This document shows positions 1-6,256 of a DNA stretch of 8,225 bases, one piece after another. This DNA is from Candidatus Babelota bacterium (GTDB lineage: Bacteria; Babelota; Babeliae; Babelales; JAUPTZ01). Below the pieces are notes generated by a model, which made no database searches, was not told the DNA's origin, and was given only the letters and a program-made list of their open reading frames with translations. Position 1 is the stretch's first letter; each line of letters starts with the position of its first letter. The position numbers were made by a program, and so were the translations under genes. The stretch covers positions 1 through 8,225 of the forward strand of contig JAUPVI010000042.1 of the NCBI GenBank assembly GCA_030917105.1, given 5' to 3'.

Positions 1-2
1 AG

Positions 3-8
3 AAGGAG
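3..8 (+). promoter_or_regulatory. Shine-Dalgarno of khpA
   Basis: AAGGAG lies 7 bases before the ATG at 16. It is a near-consensus ribosome binding site and fixes that start. Confidence 0.85.
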
Positions 9-15
9 ATGAGCC

Positions 16-249
16 ATGTTAAAAGATCTCGTGGAGCACATAGTAAAGAGACTAGTTGATAAGCCAGAAGCGGTACAAGTATCAGAAATTAGCGGTGAGC
101 AGGCGACAATTATCGAACTGCGCGTTGCGAGCGAAGATCTTGGGAAAGTGATCGGTAAAGAGGGTAGAACCGCTCGGTCAATTAGAACATTGGTTCATGC
201 GGCAGCAACTAAAGAGAAAAAGCGCGCAGTACTCGAGATCTTAGAGTAG
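16..249 (+). CDS. khpA: KhpA-type KH-domain RNA-binding protein
   Basis: Small single-KH-domain protein of 77 residues, the usual size for the KhpA/YlqC family. Members bind RNA in the cytoplasm; in Gram-positive bacteria KhpA pairs with KhpB and affects small-RNA and cell-division functions. The sequence shows the KH signature: the GxxG loop is G47-K-E-G50 inside GKVIGKEGRTARSIRTLV (43-60), preceded by a hydrophobic beta strand (TIIELRV, 31-37) and followed by an Ala/Lys helix. The N-terminal helix MLKDLVEHIVKRLVD is also typical. The gene normally lies between rpsP and rimM/trmD; here rpsP would be just upstream of the window and rimM is absent downstream. An intrinsic terminator follows 41 bases after the stop, so khpA probably ends its transcript. 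Assignment is secure at family level; the biological role in this organism is inferred. Confidence 0.93.
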   Translation: MLKDLVEHIVKRLVDKPEAVQVSEISGEQATIIELRVASEDLGKVIGKEGRTARSIRTLVHAAATKEKKRAVLEILE

Positions 250-290
250 TGTACGTTCTGTGCGGTAAACTCGTACAAAGTATTTGCAAA

Positions 291-324
291 AAAAGAGTCC
301 TCTCATAAAAAAGAGGGCTCTTTT
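291..324 (+). terminator. Intrinsic terminator after khpA
   Basis: AAAAGAGTCCTC (291-302) pairs with GAGGGCTCTTTT (313-324) to give a 12-bp stem with a single G-U pair and a 10-base loop. The 3' arm ends in TTTT followed by CTTATT, and A residues flank the 5' side. It separates khpA from trmD, so trmD probably depends on read-through or on its own promoter. Confidence 0.85.
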
Positions 325-330
325 CTTATT

Positions 331-335
331 AAGGA
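331..335 (+). promoter_or_regulatory. Shine-Dalgarno deciding the trmD start
   Basis: AAGGA lies 8 bases before the ATG at 344. An in-frame TTG at 284 would extend the protein by 20 residues, but that stretch is encoded by the terminator hairpin and has no ribosome binding site, so 344 is preferred. Confidence 0.85.
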
Positions 336-343
336 AGAAAACT

Positions 344-1699
344 ATGACTCAGCCTCGGTGCGTTATCACTATTGTGACCGTTTTTCCAGAACTGTTTGAA
401 AACTGGCTCAAGACAAGCCTTCTTGGTCGTGCTCAGGAATCTGGGCTTGTGTCGGTTAATTGCCTGCGGTTGTCTGACTATGTGGCGCCTAAGCAGCGCA
501 TTGACACCCCTATGTGTGGGCCGGGGGCCGGTATGGTGCTTAAAGCGCCGGTAGTAGCGGCGGCAATTGATGATGCATTTGCGCGATACGGCCGTGGAAG
601 AGTTATATTTTTTACGCCGTCAGGGCAGCTTTTAACGCAACGTTCATGTCAGACTATGGCAGCGGAGTATTTTGGGGAAGCAGTAATGGCTGACAGTACC
701 TCATCATCTATTCACCTCGTATTGGTGTGTGGCCGGTATGAAGGGGTAGATTGCCGCGTCATAGAGCATTACAACGGCATTGAGATAAGTATTGGGAATT
801 ATGTGTTAATGGGAGGCGATCTCCCAGCACAGGTTTTTCTTGAAGGCTTGTTGCGCTATGTGCCGGGTATTGTTGGAGATGCACAGTCGGTTGAGCATGA
901 TTCTTTTACCGGGCCGTTTGTTGACTTTCCGGCCTATGGTCAGCCAAATGAATGGTGCGGCAAGTCAGTGCCGCCAGTATTACTTAGCGGTGATCACGCG
1001 CGCATTGAGCAGTGGCGGACTGATACTGCGTTAACCCGCACGGTACAAGAGCATTTTTCTTGGCTGCGTACGAGTGCGCTGTCTTCTGCCTTGCGGCAGG
1101 CGGTAGCAAAGAAAATACCGGCACATTATGTTGTTTTGATGCATGATCAGGTTCTTATTGGGCGTAAAGATCCAGTTCCTGGGACAACATCAGTGACAAC
1201 TATAGACGTACATGATATTGCCCGTACTAGCGCAACGTATGGGGTTAAAAAATTTTATGTGGTGACGCCTCTTCATGATCAAAAAGAACTGTTGCGCGTT
1301 TTTTTTGAGTTTTGGCACACCGACCAAGGTCGTAATTACAACGAAAATCGCTTTGACGCCATGAGGTGTGTTCAGGTAGTCAACAGCCTTGCCGAGGCTG
1401 AAGCCGATATAGCGGCGCAGCATAATGGCCAGAACGCAATTAAAATTGCTACTTCTGCGCGTCCAGTGCAGGGAGTGCGTTCGCTTGCCTTTGATGAGCA
1501 ATCAGTTGCTTGGCAGAGTGAGCGGCCGATCGCGTTGCTTTTTGGTACCGGTCAGGGGATGACGCAGGAACTTTTAGAGACCTGTGATTTTGTCTTGACT
1601 CCGATTCATGGATTTTCAGCTTACAACCATCTTTCGGTTCGTGCGGCTGTAGCAATTATTCTTGATCGCTGGCTCGGCTATTTTGAGCCGAGCCGATAG
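344..1699 (+). CDS. trmD: TrmD tRNA m1G37 methyltransferase fused to a C-terminal Tm1570-type SPOUT domain
   Basis: Protein of 451 residues against about 240-255 for ordinary TrmD. Residues 1 to about 240 are TrmD, which moves a methyl group from S-adenosylmethionine to N1 of G37 in tRNAs with a G36G37 sequence and so prevents +1 frameshifting. Visible motifs are TVFPELF near the N-terminus, GPGAGM, the knot segments GRYEGVD (130-136) and SIGNYVLMGG (149-158), LRYVPG with R171, D186 in EHDSF (the expected catalytic Asp, D169 in E. coli) and the VPPVLLSGDHA linker. Residues about 260-451 form a second SPOUT fold of the PF09936/Tm1570 family, with GTGQGM (401-406) and NHLSVR (428-433). This family is often encoded next to trmD, and such fusions are known. 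Its RNA target is not established. About a dozen extra residues lie around 108-123 before the GRYEG motif. rimM, the usual upstream neighbour, is absent. Confidence 0.95.
   Translation: MTQPRCVITIVTVFPELFENWLKTSLLGRAQESGLVSVNCLRLSDYVAPKQRIDTPMCGPGAGMVLKAPVVAAAIDDAFARYGRGRVIFFTPSGQLLTQRSCQTMAAEYFGEAVMADSTSSSIHLVLVCGRYEGVDCRVIEHYNGIEISIGNYVLMGGDLPAQVFLEGLLRYVPGIVGDAQSVEHDSFTGPFVDFPAYGQPNEWCGKSVPPVLLSGDHARIEQWRTDTALTRTVQEHFSWLRTSALSSALRQAVAKKIPAHYVVLMHDQVLIGRKDPVPGTTSVTTIDVHDIARTSATYGVKKFYVVTPLHDQKELLRVFFEFWHTDQGRNYNENRFDAMRCVQVVNSLAEAEADIAAQHNGQNAIKIATSARPVQGVRSLAFDEQSVAWQSERPIALLFGTGQGMTQELLETCDFVLTPIHGFSAYNHLSVRAAVAIILDRWLGYFEPSR
1671..1694. other. Perfect 9-bp hairpin at the 3' end of trmD
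   Basis: GGCTCGGCT (1671-1679) and AGCCGAGCC (1686-1694) are perfectly complementary with a 6-base loop, ending just before the trmD stop codon at 1697. There is no T tract on either strand, so it is not a standard intrinsic terminator. It sits between convergent genes and could stabilise or help end both transcripts. Confidence 0.55.
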
Positions 1700-1745
1700 T
1701 GACTGTGCGTACGGTTTGATCCGGCGTTATTGCAGAAGTCTTCTG

Positions 1746-2252
1746 TCAGGATTTGACTTTTTTTAGGATGGAGCATAGTTCTTTGTTTTGCTGATGCATT
1801 CTGGTAGTCAGTTCATAGAATGCTGGTTCTTTCGTATAAAACTCTATTTTGTAATGCGTGAGTTGTTTTTTCAATTCTTTTATGTGCGCGGGCAGCAATT
1901 TAATGAGGTATTCCACTCGCTTTGTTTTTTCTTCTCTGGCAATGACCTGTTGATTGTCTTCGGCGGCGATTTCTAAAGAATAGACTGCTTCTTCTCTACA
2001 AAATATCCATGATGATCCGGATTTTATACTGCTCTGAATATGGCAGAGAATTTTGCTTAAGTGTAAGTTATTCTGCAGGATGGTGGTGGTATTATTGGCT
2101 GGTACTTCAGAGATGCATGTAGCATTTACTGGCGGGGCCATAAAATCAGCGAGGGTTTTGTGGCCTTCTGGGGTGTCTGAGCCATGTGCAAAATGCATAG
2201 TAGTTATGAGGCTAAAAAGCAGGGCAATAAAAAAAGAATGCATGTTTCTCAT
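1746..2252 (-). CDS. Exported protein of unknown function, paralog A of the islet family
   Basis: Protein of 168 residues that I do not assign to a known family. The N-terminus is a signal peptide: a short basic start, hydrophobic core FFIALLFSLI, likely cleavage after about residue 24 (HFAHG before SDTPE). The mature part is mostly helical, with charged coiled-coil-like sequence at 105-140. Residues 68-140 match the 283- and 107-residue products upstream: ILCHIQSSI (68-76), VYSLEI (90-95), then L-x-x-x-L-L (116-121) leading to KIEFYT (135-140). It is the last gene of the minus-strand series, 122 bases after the 283-residue gene. GGAG lies 13 bases before this ATG, a rather long spacing; a second ATG three codons in is an alternative start. 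It converges on trmD, with 46 bases between their ends. Confidence 0.75.
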   Translation of the reverse strand: MRNMHSFFIALLFSLITTMHFAHGSDTPEGHKTLADFMAPPVNATCISEVPANNTTTILQNNLHLSKILCHIQSSIKSGSSWIFCREEAVYSLEIAAEDNQQVIAREEKTKRVEYLIKLLPAHIKELKKQLTHYKIEFYTKEPAFYELTTRMHQQNKELCSILKKVKS

Positions 2253-2317
2253 AGTGTCTTGTTGTCTCCATTAAAAAAGTGAGTTGACGCTGTGGGATTT
2301 GAATTTTAGGGTGTACG

Positions 2318-2362
2318 GCTGCCGGTCACCGTGGTGTGGTAGTGGTCTTCGATGACCGGAGC
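2318..2362 (-). other. Stem-loop between paralogs A and B
   Basis: On the minus-strand RNA, positions 2350-2362 pair with 2318-2331. The stem is GCT/AGC, one bulged base, CCGGTCA/TGACCGG, one U-G pair and CG/CG, with an 18-base loop. It lies just past the stop of the 283-residue gene (2375). No T tract follows, so it may be a processing or stability element, or a factor-assisted terminator. Confidence 0.5.
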
Positions 2363-2374
2363 TGTAAATTGTGA

Positions 2375-3226
2375 TTATGTATTGGCTTTTGCTGTGTTGT
2401 ATATGAGGTCTAAGATGTCAGCGTTTTTTGATTTTTTCCACCAGCAGCAATTGCGGGTGTAGAAAAGAATGACTTTCGACTCAAGCCGATTTGCTAGATT
2501 ATTTCCCTGTGCAAGAAGGATATGTGCCAAATGAGTATTAGGTTTGGCATCTCCGCTCACAACAGTTGCTATGATAGGATTATCTACATTTTGGTTCGAT
2601 CGCTGGCTTATGTACAGATAGTAGGTGATGTCGTCTACTTTTAAGAAGCAGCGATATTTGCGCAACAAATTTTTTATGTGTAGTAAAATTAAGTGTACTA
2701 TCAAAAAGTTTATGTACATCTTGATTTCGTAAAGATGACCATAAGCGGATTCCTGGTTCTTCATTTTTGCTACTGAGCCGACAACGCCGGAAACATCAAC
2801 AGGGTAACAAATTTTGTTGTTGAGGTAAGGAATTATTTTACAAAAATATAGATTTCCCAGACGGTCATGTGCGAGGGTCAGCGGTTCTTTTTTGCCAAAC
2901 CGAAAAGCAAGATCCGTTTCAGATATCTCGTCTATGATACTATTTTTTTGGTTTGGGCGAAGGTATTTCGGCAATTCAGATAACCCACTATTCCATTTTA
3001 CGTATTCATTGTGAGCGATTGATTTTCTCGCTTGCTTGTCAGTTTTTTTATTTTTTTGCGGTGGGGTATTTCTTTTGGCGGTAGGGTTGTATTCCTCATT
3101 TTCGTTAATAGAATCCAAAATACCGAATGGGTGTAGGCTGCTATCAGCTGCACGGAGAGTTGGTGCTCCGAGGTAGATAATGGTGGCAAAAAATATGGCT
3201 TTTAGTGAAAGTAAGGCATTTTTCAT
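2375..3226 (-). CDS. Exported protein of unknown function, paralog B of the islet family
   Basis: Protein of 283 residues, no recognised family. A signal peptide is clear: KNALLSLK, hydrophobic core AIFFATIIYLG, probable cleavage after PTLRA (about residue 26). Residues about 48-70 are a lysine-rich, low-complexity linker. Residues 168-260 carry the domain shared with paralogs A and C: a strongly hydrophobic helix ending LLHIKNLL (181-188), ITYYL (200-204), LAHIL (233-237), N246-R and KVILFYT (251-257). The helix at 169-184 could alternatively be read as a membrane segment. GAGGAA lies 9 bases before the ATG. Base composition is AT-rich (17 G/C in the 60 bases 2641-2700), unlike the 630-residue gene of the same islet. 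The upstream region carries a palindromic repeat and nested hairpins. Confidence 0.8.
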   Translation of the reverse strand: MKNALLSLKAIFFATIIYLGAPTLRAADSSLHPFGILDSINENEEYNPTAKRNTPPQKNKKTDKQARKSIAHNEYVKWNSGLSELPKYLRPNQKNSIIDEISETDLAFRFGKKEPLTLAHDRLGNLYFCKIIPYLNNKICYPVDVSGVVGSVAKMKNQESAYGHLYEIKMYINFLIVHLILLHIKNLLRKYRCFLKVDDITYYLYISQRSNQNVDNPIIATVVSGDAKPNTHLAHILLAQGNNLANRLESKVILFYTRNCCWWKKSKNADILDLIYNTAKANT

Positions 3227-3258
3227 AGATAATTGTTCCTCATTAATAAAATAAATGG

Positions 3259-3313
3259 CTGCGTATGTTATTAGAGTTAAATTAGCTCATAACGCAGTAG
3301 ACAGCGTTAGCTA
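3259..3313. other. Two mutually exclusive hairpins upstream of paralog B
   Basis: CTGCGT (3259-3264) can pair with ACGCAG (3292-3297). Alternatively TAACGC (3290-3295), supported by TAGC (3283-3286), can pair with GCGTTAGCTA (3304-3313). The two share the segment 3290-3297, so both cannot form at once. This is leader-like architecture 5' of the minus-strand gene starting at 3226, but it may simply be part of the adjacent repeat. Confidence 0.4.
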
Positions 3314-3315
3314 TT

Positions 3316-3396
3316 ATTGCGAACGTAGCGCGGCAATCCAGGGTAGCTTTATAGTATTTAACTGGATTGCTTCGAGTCTTGCTGCTCTTGCAATGA
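3316..3396. repeat. Short palindromic (REP-like) repeat element
   Basis: An imperfect palindrome of about 81 bases. The left arm runs ATTGCGAACGTAGCG to GGCAATCCAG (ending 3341), the right arm from CTGGATTGC (3362) to GCAATGA (3396). The ends match exactly over ATTGC/GCAAT and GCAATCCAG/CTGGATTGC, with a 20-base AT-rich centre. This pattern resembles dispersed palindromes common in many bacterial genomes, whose read-through translation gives peptides like ERSAAIQ and WIASSLAAL, as it does here. Only one copy lies in the window, so dispersal is inferred. Confidence 0.65.
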
Positions 3397-3570
3397 ACCG
3401 TAATAAAGTCAACATTTTGAACTGCTTTGGCTATAGGGGAAGGTGGTAAGGCAGAAGGGGCCGGGTATGCGGTGGTAGATTTTAATTTGACCTGGGAAGG
3501 CTAGCAGCAAATGAGTGACAGAGGCTGCTTCATCATCATCCGTTTTAATAATTAGTATGTCGTTTGATAG

Positions 3571-3894
3571 TTAGTCCTGGCTGCGGGGAGCTGGGGCGCC
3601 AAGCGCTTGAAAAAAGCCGAGAGTCTTATTGATTGTGACCTGTGCTGATTCTGCTTCATAACTGGTGGTGACACAATAGAATTTGGTTGCGCGGTTGCGC
3701 AATGCGTCCCAATTGATAAAGAGAATGTGTGCGAGGCAGTTGGCAAGAGATTCGCTATGCGCGGTAACATCCTCGTCTGGTTGGACCGCTAACGTGTATG
3801 TTATGGTGCCCAGAGTGAGGTAGAATGCGGCGTTTGGGTGAGTGATGAGCTCTTTTTTGATGTGGATTAAAAGCCGATTAATTGCATGGTACAT
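3571..3894 (-). CDS. Protein of unknown function, paralog C, without a signal peptide
   Basis: Protein of 107 residues from the ATG at 3894, chosen because AAGGA (3904-3908) lies 9 bases upstream. An in-frame ATG at 3987 would add 31 residues but has no ribosome binding site, and the added stretch is polar with no export signal. The whole protein corresponds to the C-terminal domain of paralogs A and B: LLIHIKKEL (8-16), ITYTL (31-35), LAHIL (54-58), N67-R and KFYCVTT (71-77). No known family recognised. Lacking the leader its relatives have, it is either a cytoplasmic version, a partner of the exported copies, or a 5'-truncated relic. The C-terminal tail GAPAPRSQD is not shared. Confidence 0.6.
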   Translation of the reverse strand: MYHAINRLLIHIKKELITHPNAAFYLTLGTITYTLAVQPDEDVTAHSESLANCLAHILFINWDALRNRATKFYCVTTSYEAESAQVTINKTLGFFQALGAPAPRSQD

Positions 3895-4213
3895 AGTCTT
3901 GTTTCCTTGCAGATCGGTTGAGTTTGATGTTGTCTTCTCCCTATGGAGGTAGGTAGGGTGGCTTTTGTCTAATAGTTTCGTATGCATAAATAATTCACTG
4001 ACCTGCGTTGTGACACCAGGTCTAATATCTCAATAAAATAATAATAATAAAAGTCGGCGGGAAGAGGCTCTTGCCTCCTTTGTAATGAGTGCTCGGGATA
4101 CGAGCGTAGTGGGACGTGAAACTGGTAATGCCAGCTCCTTACGAGGACAACAATCTACTAAATGTTTTCTAATAATGCAAATCAATGCGCTTATTTAGTC
4201 GAGTCTTCTGACA
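3895..4213. other. Gap between paralog C and the 630-residue gene
   Basis: About 320 bases with no convincing gene. Seen in it: an inverted repeat GACCTG/CAGGTC (4000-4005, 4017-4022) upstream of paralog C, a run of ATA repeats near 4032-4052, and three small hairpins at 4064-4077, 4091-4105 and 4122-4134. Confidence 0.5.
4064..4077 (-). terminator. Weak candidate terminator of the 630-residue gene
   Basis: On the minus strand GAGGC and GCCTC form a 5-bp stem with a 4-base loop, followed after about 12 bases by a T-rich run (4031-4052 region). The stem is short and the T run is displaced, so this is only a candidate. It lies about 137 bases past the stop codon at 4214. Confidence 0.3.
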
Positions 4214-6106
4214 CTAAGGAGCGAGAATGGGCGCAATTTCCCATGGACAGTAGAATTGGACGCGAGCTTCTTTGCGTTGAACACGAGCGGCCGAGAGCAC
4301 TTGTATTGGTTTGTTATCTGCGGCTGCGGCGCAGAGGTCTTCCGCCTTGCAGGGCCCGGGATTTGCCCTATTATAGGCGAGAATTCCTTCTGTGCATAAG
4401 AGCAGGAAGTATTCTGTGCCTTCGCAACGTACAAGGACCGCATAAGCGTCCGTATCTTCTCCTTCTTGGCCTGGAATGTCCAAGGCAGTTATTAGTTCTG
4501 CGCTCTTTTCTGGTGTCATTGGCGTTATGGCTCCGGATTGTGCAGCGTGGCGCAGGCAGCATTCGCCCCCTGCACTGCTTTTGTTCGTGCAAGAAAGAGG
4601 GAGTTGTCGACCGTTAAATTCAAATACCGCGGCCGAATGCCGTATCGCAAGATAGCGGCTTGAAGCAACGTGCCATGGGGTGTAGGAACCGTCATCATTT
4701 TCTTCGCGTTCGACCTCAAGGGCACTCCGTATCTGGCCGACTATACGATCACCGCAGAGTCCTGCGACATCTGCGGGGGAGAGGTCGCAAAATCGGATCT
4801 TGTCCGGGTCCAGAAGCAGGAGAATGTGAGGCTGGGTTCTTCCGTTCATGTGAAGAGCCCAAGCGCGTGTGCCGCAACAGGCATTTTCTGGGCGATTAAT
4901 ATTTTCCAGGCAATTTCCTTGCCAAGCTTGGCTGGGTCGTCCAAATCTTCCGCTGGCTGCGCTGTGTTTGAGATCGTATGGCCTTACATATTCGCCGTCC
5001 GATGCTGCTTGAAATAGGGCCCTTAACTCTTGCAAAGAGTAAGTAGCGCCCGCGGTTTTATTGCATGCTTCGCGGATATTGGTACGGTTGGATTTTTTGA
5101 GGGGGTCCTTTGGATCTCCCGTGGGGACGTCTATTAATATTTGGCTATAGGCCCGGGTCGCCGCTGCTGCTGGGCTGAAAAAAGCATCTGGAAGAGAGCT
5201 TGCTCCTGCGGCAGCATGCGGCTCCCCGCGTTCCGCCGTTGGCGTAGAAGGGCTGTTGAGAATACAAAAGAGGCGGGCCGGGTCTTTTTTGTTTCTGATG
5301 GCGCAGCCGGTGACCTTGAACAGTCTGCCGCTGATATCATTGAGTTGCGTAGGGTTACCATCTTCTTTGATCAACAGAGGGGCGGCAGATGCTTCTTGGT
5401 TTTTAAAAAGATAGAATACGCCGAAATTTTCATTAGTTATGTGGTTTTCGACAGTCCCCCTTATGACAGAATGAAGAGTTTTAGAGAGGCGAGCATTGAC
5501 CCTGATGTAGGTTGCTACTTTTTCGGGAAGCTCGTGAAGTGGTGGAACTGAGTCCGCTTCTTTCAAGACAGCCTCATAGTTGTTAATTAACTTTTTTTTT
5601 CTTATGGGTTTTCCGTCTTCATTTACGACGTGACGCCAGGTGAAAATAAAGCTGCTCAAGCGTCGCCAGAATAATTCCTCAATTGCTCGACTGCCCAGCA
5701 CCTTAACGCGGTCCTGCATTTCCCCTGGGGTTACCGATGCCTCAACAGCACCATTTTGCTGCGTGGTTATGGTGCCTTTCCAGAGGATATCGCCATCTTT
5801 TGTGAGGGCCATGAGCGAATAATCTATGCCGTCGTTTTCCCATATGGCATAAGATCCGTCTGTTTTTTTTATTTCTTTGCCGGTTGCATCATAAATGGAG
5901 CAGAAGGGAATATTGTCTAGATTAGGCTTAAAATATTCAGGGGAGTCTCCCTCTTGGACAATAACGAGGATGGGAGTTTTACTTATTTTTTCTTTGAGCG
6001 CCGCGGGCAAGGGCGCAATAGATGTTCTCGGCTGTCCGTCGGCAGCGACAACCCTGGGCGCTGCGTTCAGTGCTATGATGATTGTAATGATGATGCATCG
6101 GCTCAT
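4214..6106 (-). CDS. Large exported Cys-rich repeat protein of unknown function
   Basis: Protein of 630 residues from the ATG at 6106. That start gives a classic signal peptide (MSRCIIITIIIALNAAPRVVA, cleavage near residue 22). An in-frame GTG at 6139 would place 11 polar residues ahead of it, and neither start has a good ribosome binding site. No known family recognised. There appear to be two pairs of internal repeats. N-terminal: D-A-T-G-x3-K-x-T...AI (from about 73) and D-I-S-G-x3-K-x-T...AI (from about 257). C-terminal: HSAA (381 and 490) followed by CC 22-27 residues later, A-(W/Y)-A, LLL (429-431 and 568-570) and PW-x-x-A (477 and 621). The mature chain has roughly 17 cysteines. Composition is GC-rich (39 of 60 bases at 4321-4380) against AT-rich neighbours, suggesting a separate origin. 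Confidence 0.8.
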   Translation of the reverse strand: MSRCIIITIIIALNAAPRVVAADGQPRTSIAPLPAALKEKISKTPILVIVQEGDSPEYFKPNLDNIPFCSIYDATGKEIKKTDGSYAIWENDGIDYSLMALTKDGDILWKGTITTQQNGAVEASVTPGEMQDRVKVLGSRAIEELFWRRLSSFIFTWRHVVNEDGKPIRKKKLINNYEAVLKEADSVPPLHELPEKVATYIRVNARLSKTLHSVIRGTVENHITNENFGVFYLFKNQEASAAPLLIKEDGNPTQLNDISGRLFKVTGCAIRNKKDPARLFCILNSPSTPTAERGEPHAAAGASSLPDAFFSPAAAATRAYSQILIDVPTGDPKDPLKKSNRTNIREACNKTAGATYSLQELRALFQAASDGEYVRPYDLKHSAASGRFGRPSQAWQGNCLENINRPENACCGTRAWALHMNGRTQPHILLLLDPDKIRFCDLSPADVAGLCGDRIVGQIRSALEVEREENDDGSYTPWHVASSRYLAIRHSAAVFEFNGRQLPLSCTNKSSAGGECCLRHAAQSGAITPMTPEKSAELITALDIPGQEGEDTDAYAVLVRCEGTEYFLLLCTEGILAYNRANPGPCKAEDLCAAAADNKPIQVLSAARVQRKEARVQFYCPWEIAPILAP

Positions 6107-6185
6107 GGCATAGTCTTTTTTGTATGTGTTTGCTATCACATTGTACTGCAGTGTCGTGAGAATCGACCATAGTTTTGAGATTCTT

Positions 6186-6256
6186 ACGCGCAGCGCTTCT
6201 TTCTTTCGTCTTTTTGTATACGTACAGGTTCTTGTTGGTGGAGGTCGGCTGCGCGT
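6186..6256. repeat. Inverted repeat with 9-bp perfect arms
   Basis: ACGCGCAGC (6186-6194) and GCTGCGCGT (6248-6256) are perfect complements separated by 53 bases. The loop contains a smaller hairpin TGTA/TACA around TACG. It lies in the upstream region of both divergent genes. Confidence 0.6.

Larger units (their letters stand above)
3227..3570. other. Gene-free gap between paralogs B and C
   Basis: These 344 bases hold no convincing gene. They contain competing hairpins (3259-3313), a REP-like palindrome (3316-3396) and a weak inverted repeat AGCAGC/GCTGCT (3503-3508, 3524-3529) downstream of paralog C. No good promoter or T-tract terminator was found by eye. Confidence 0.6.

Noticed and set aside
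284..343. Longer trmD from a TTG start
   Set aside because: The added residues are encoded by the terminator hairpin, have no ribosome binding site, and lie before the conserved TrmD N-terminus.
3255..3449. 64-residue + strand frame
   Set aside because: It is mainly read-through of the palindromic repeat (ERSAAIQ, WIASSLAAL) and has no ribosome binding site.
4162..5551. Several + strand frames of 79-151 residues
   Set aside because: They lie opposite the GC-rich 630-residue gene, overlap each other, and show no family features; they are shadows of that gene.
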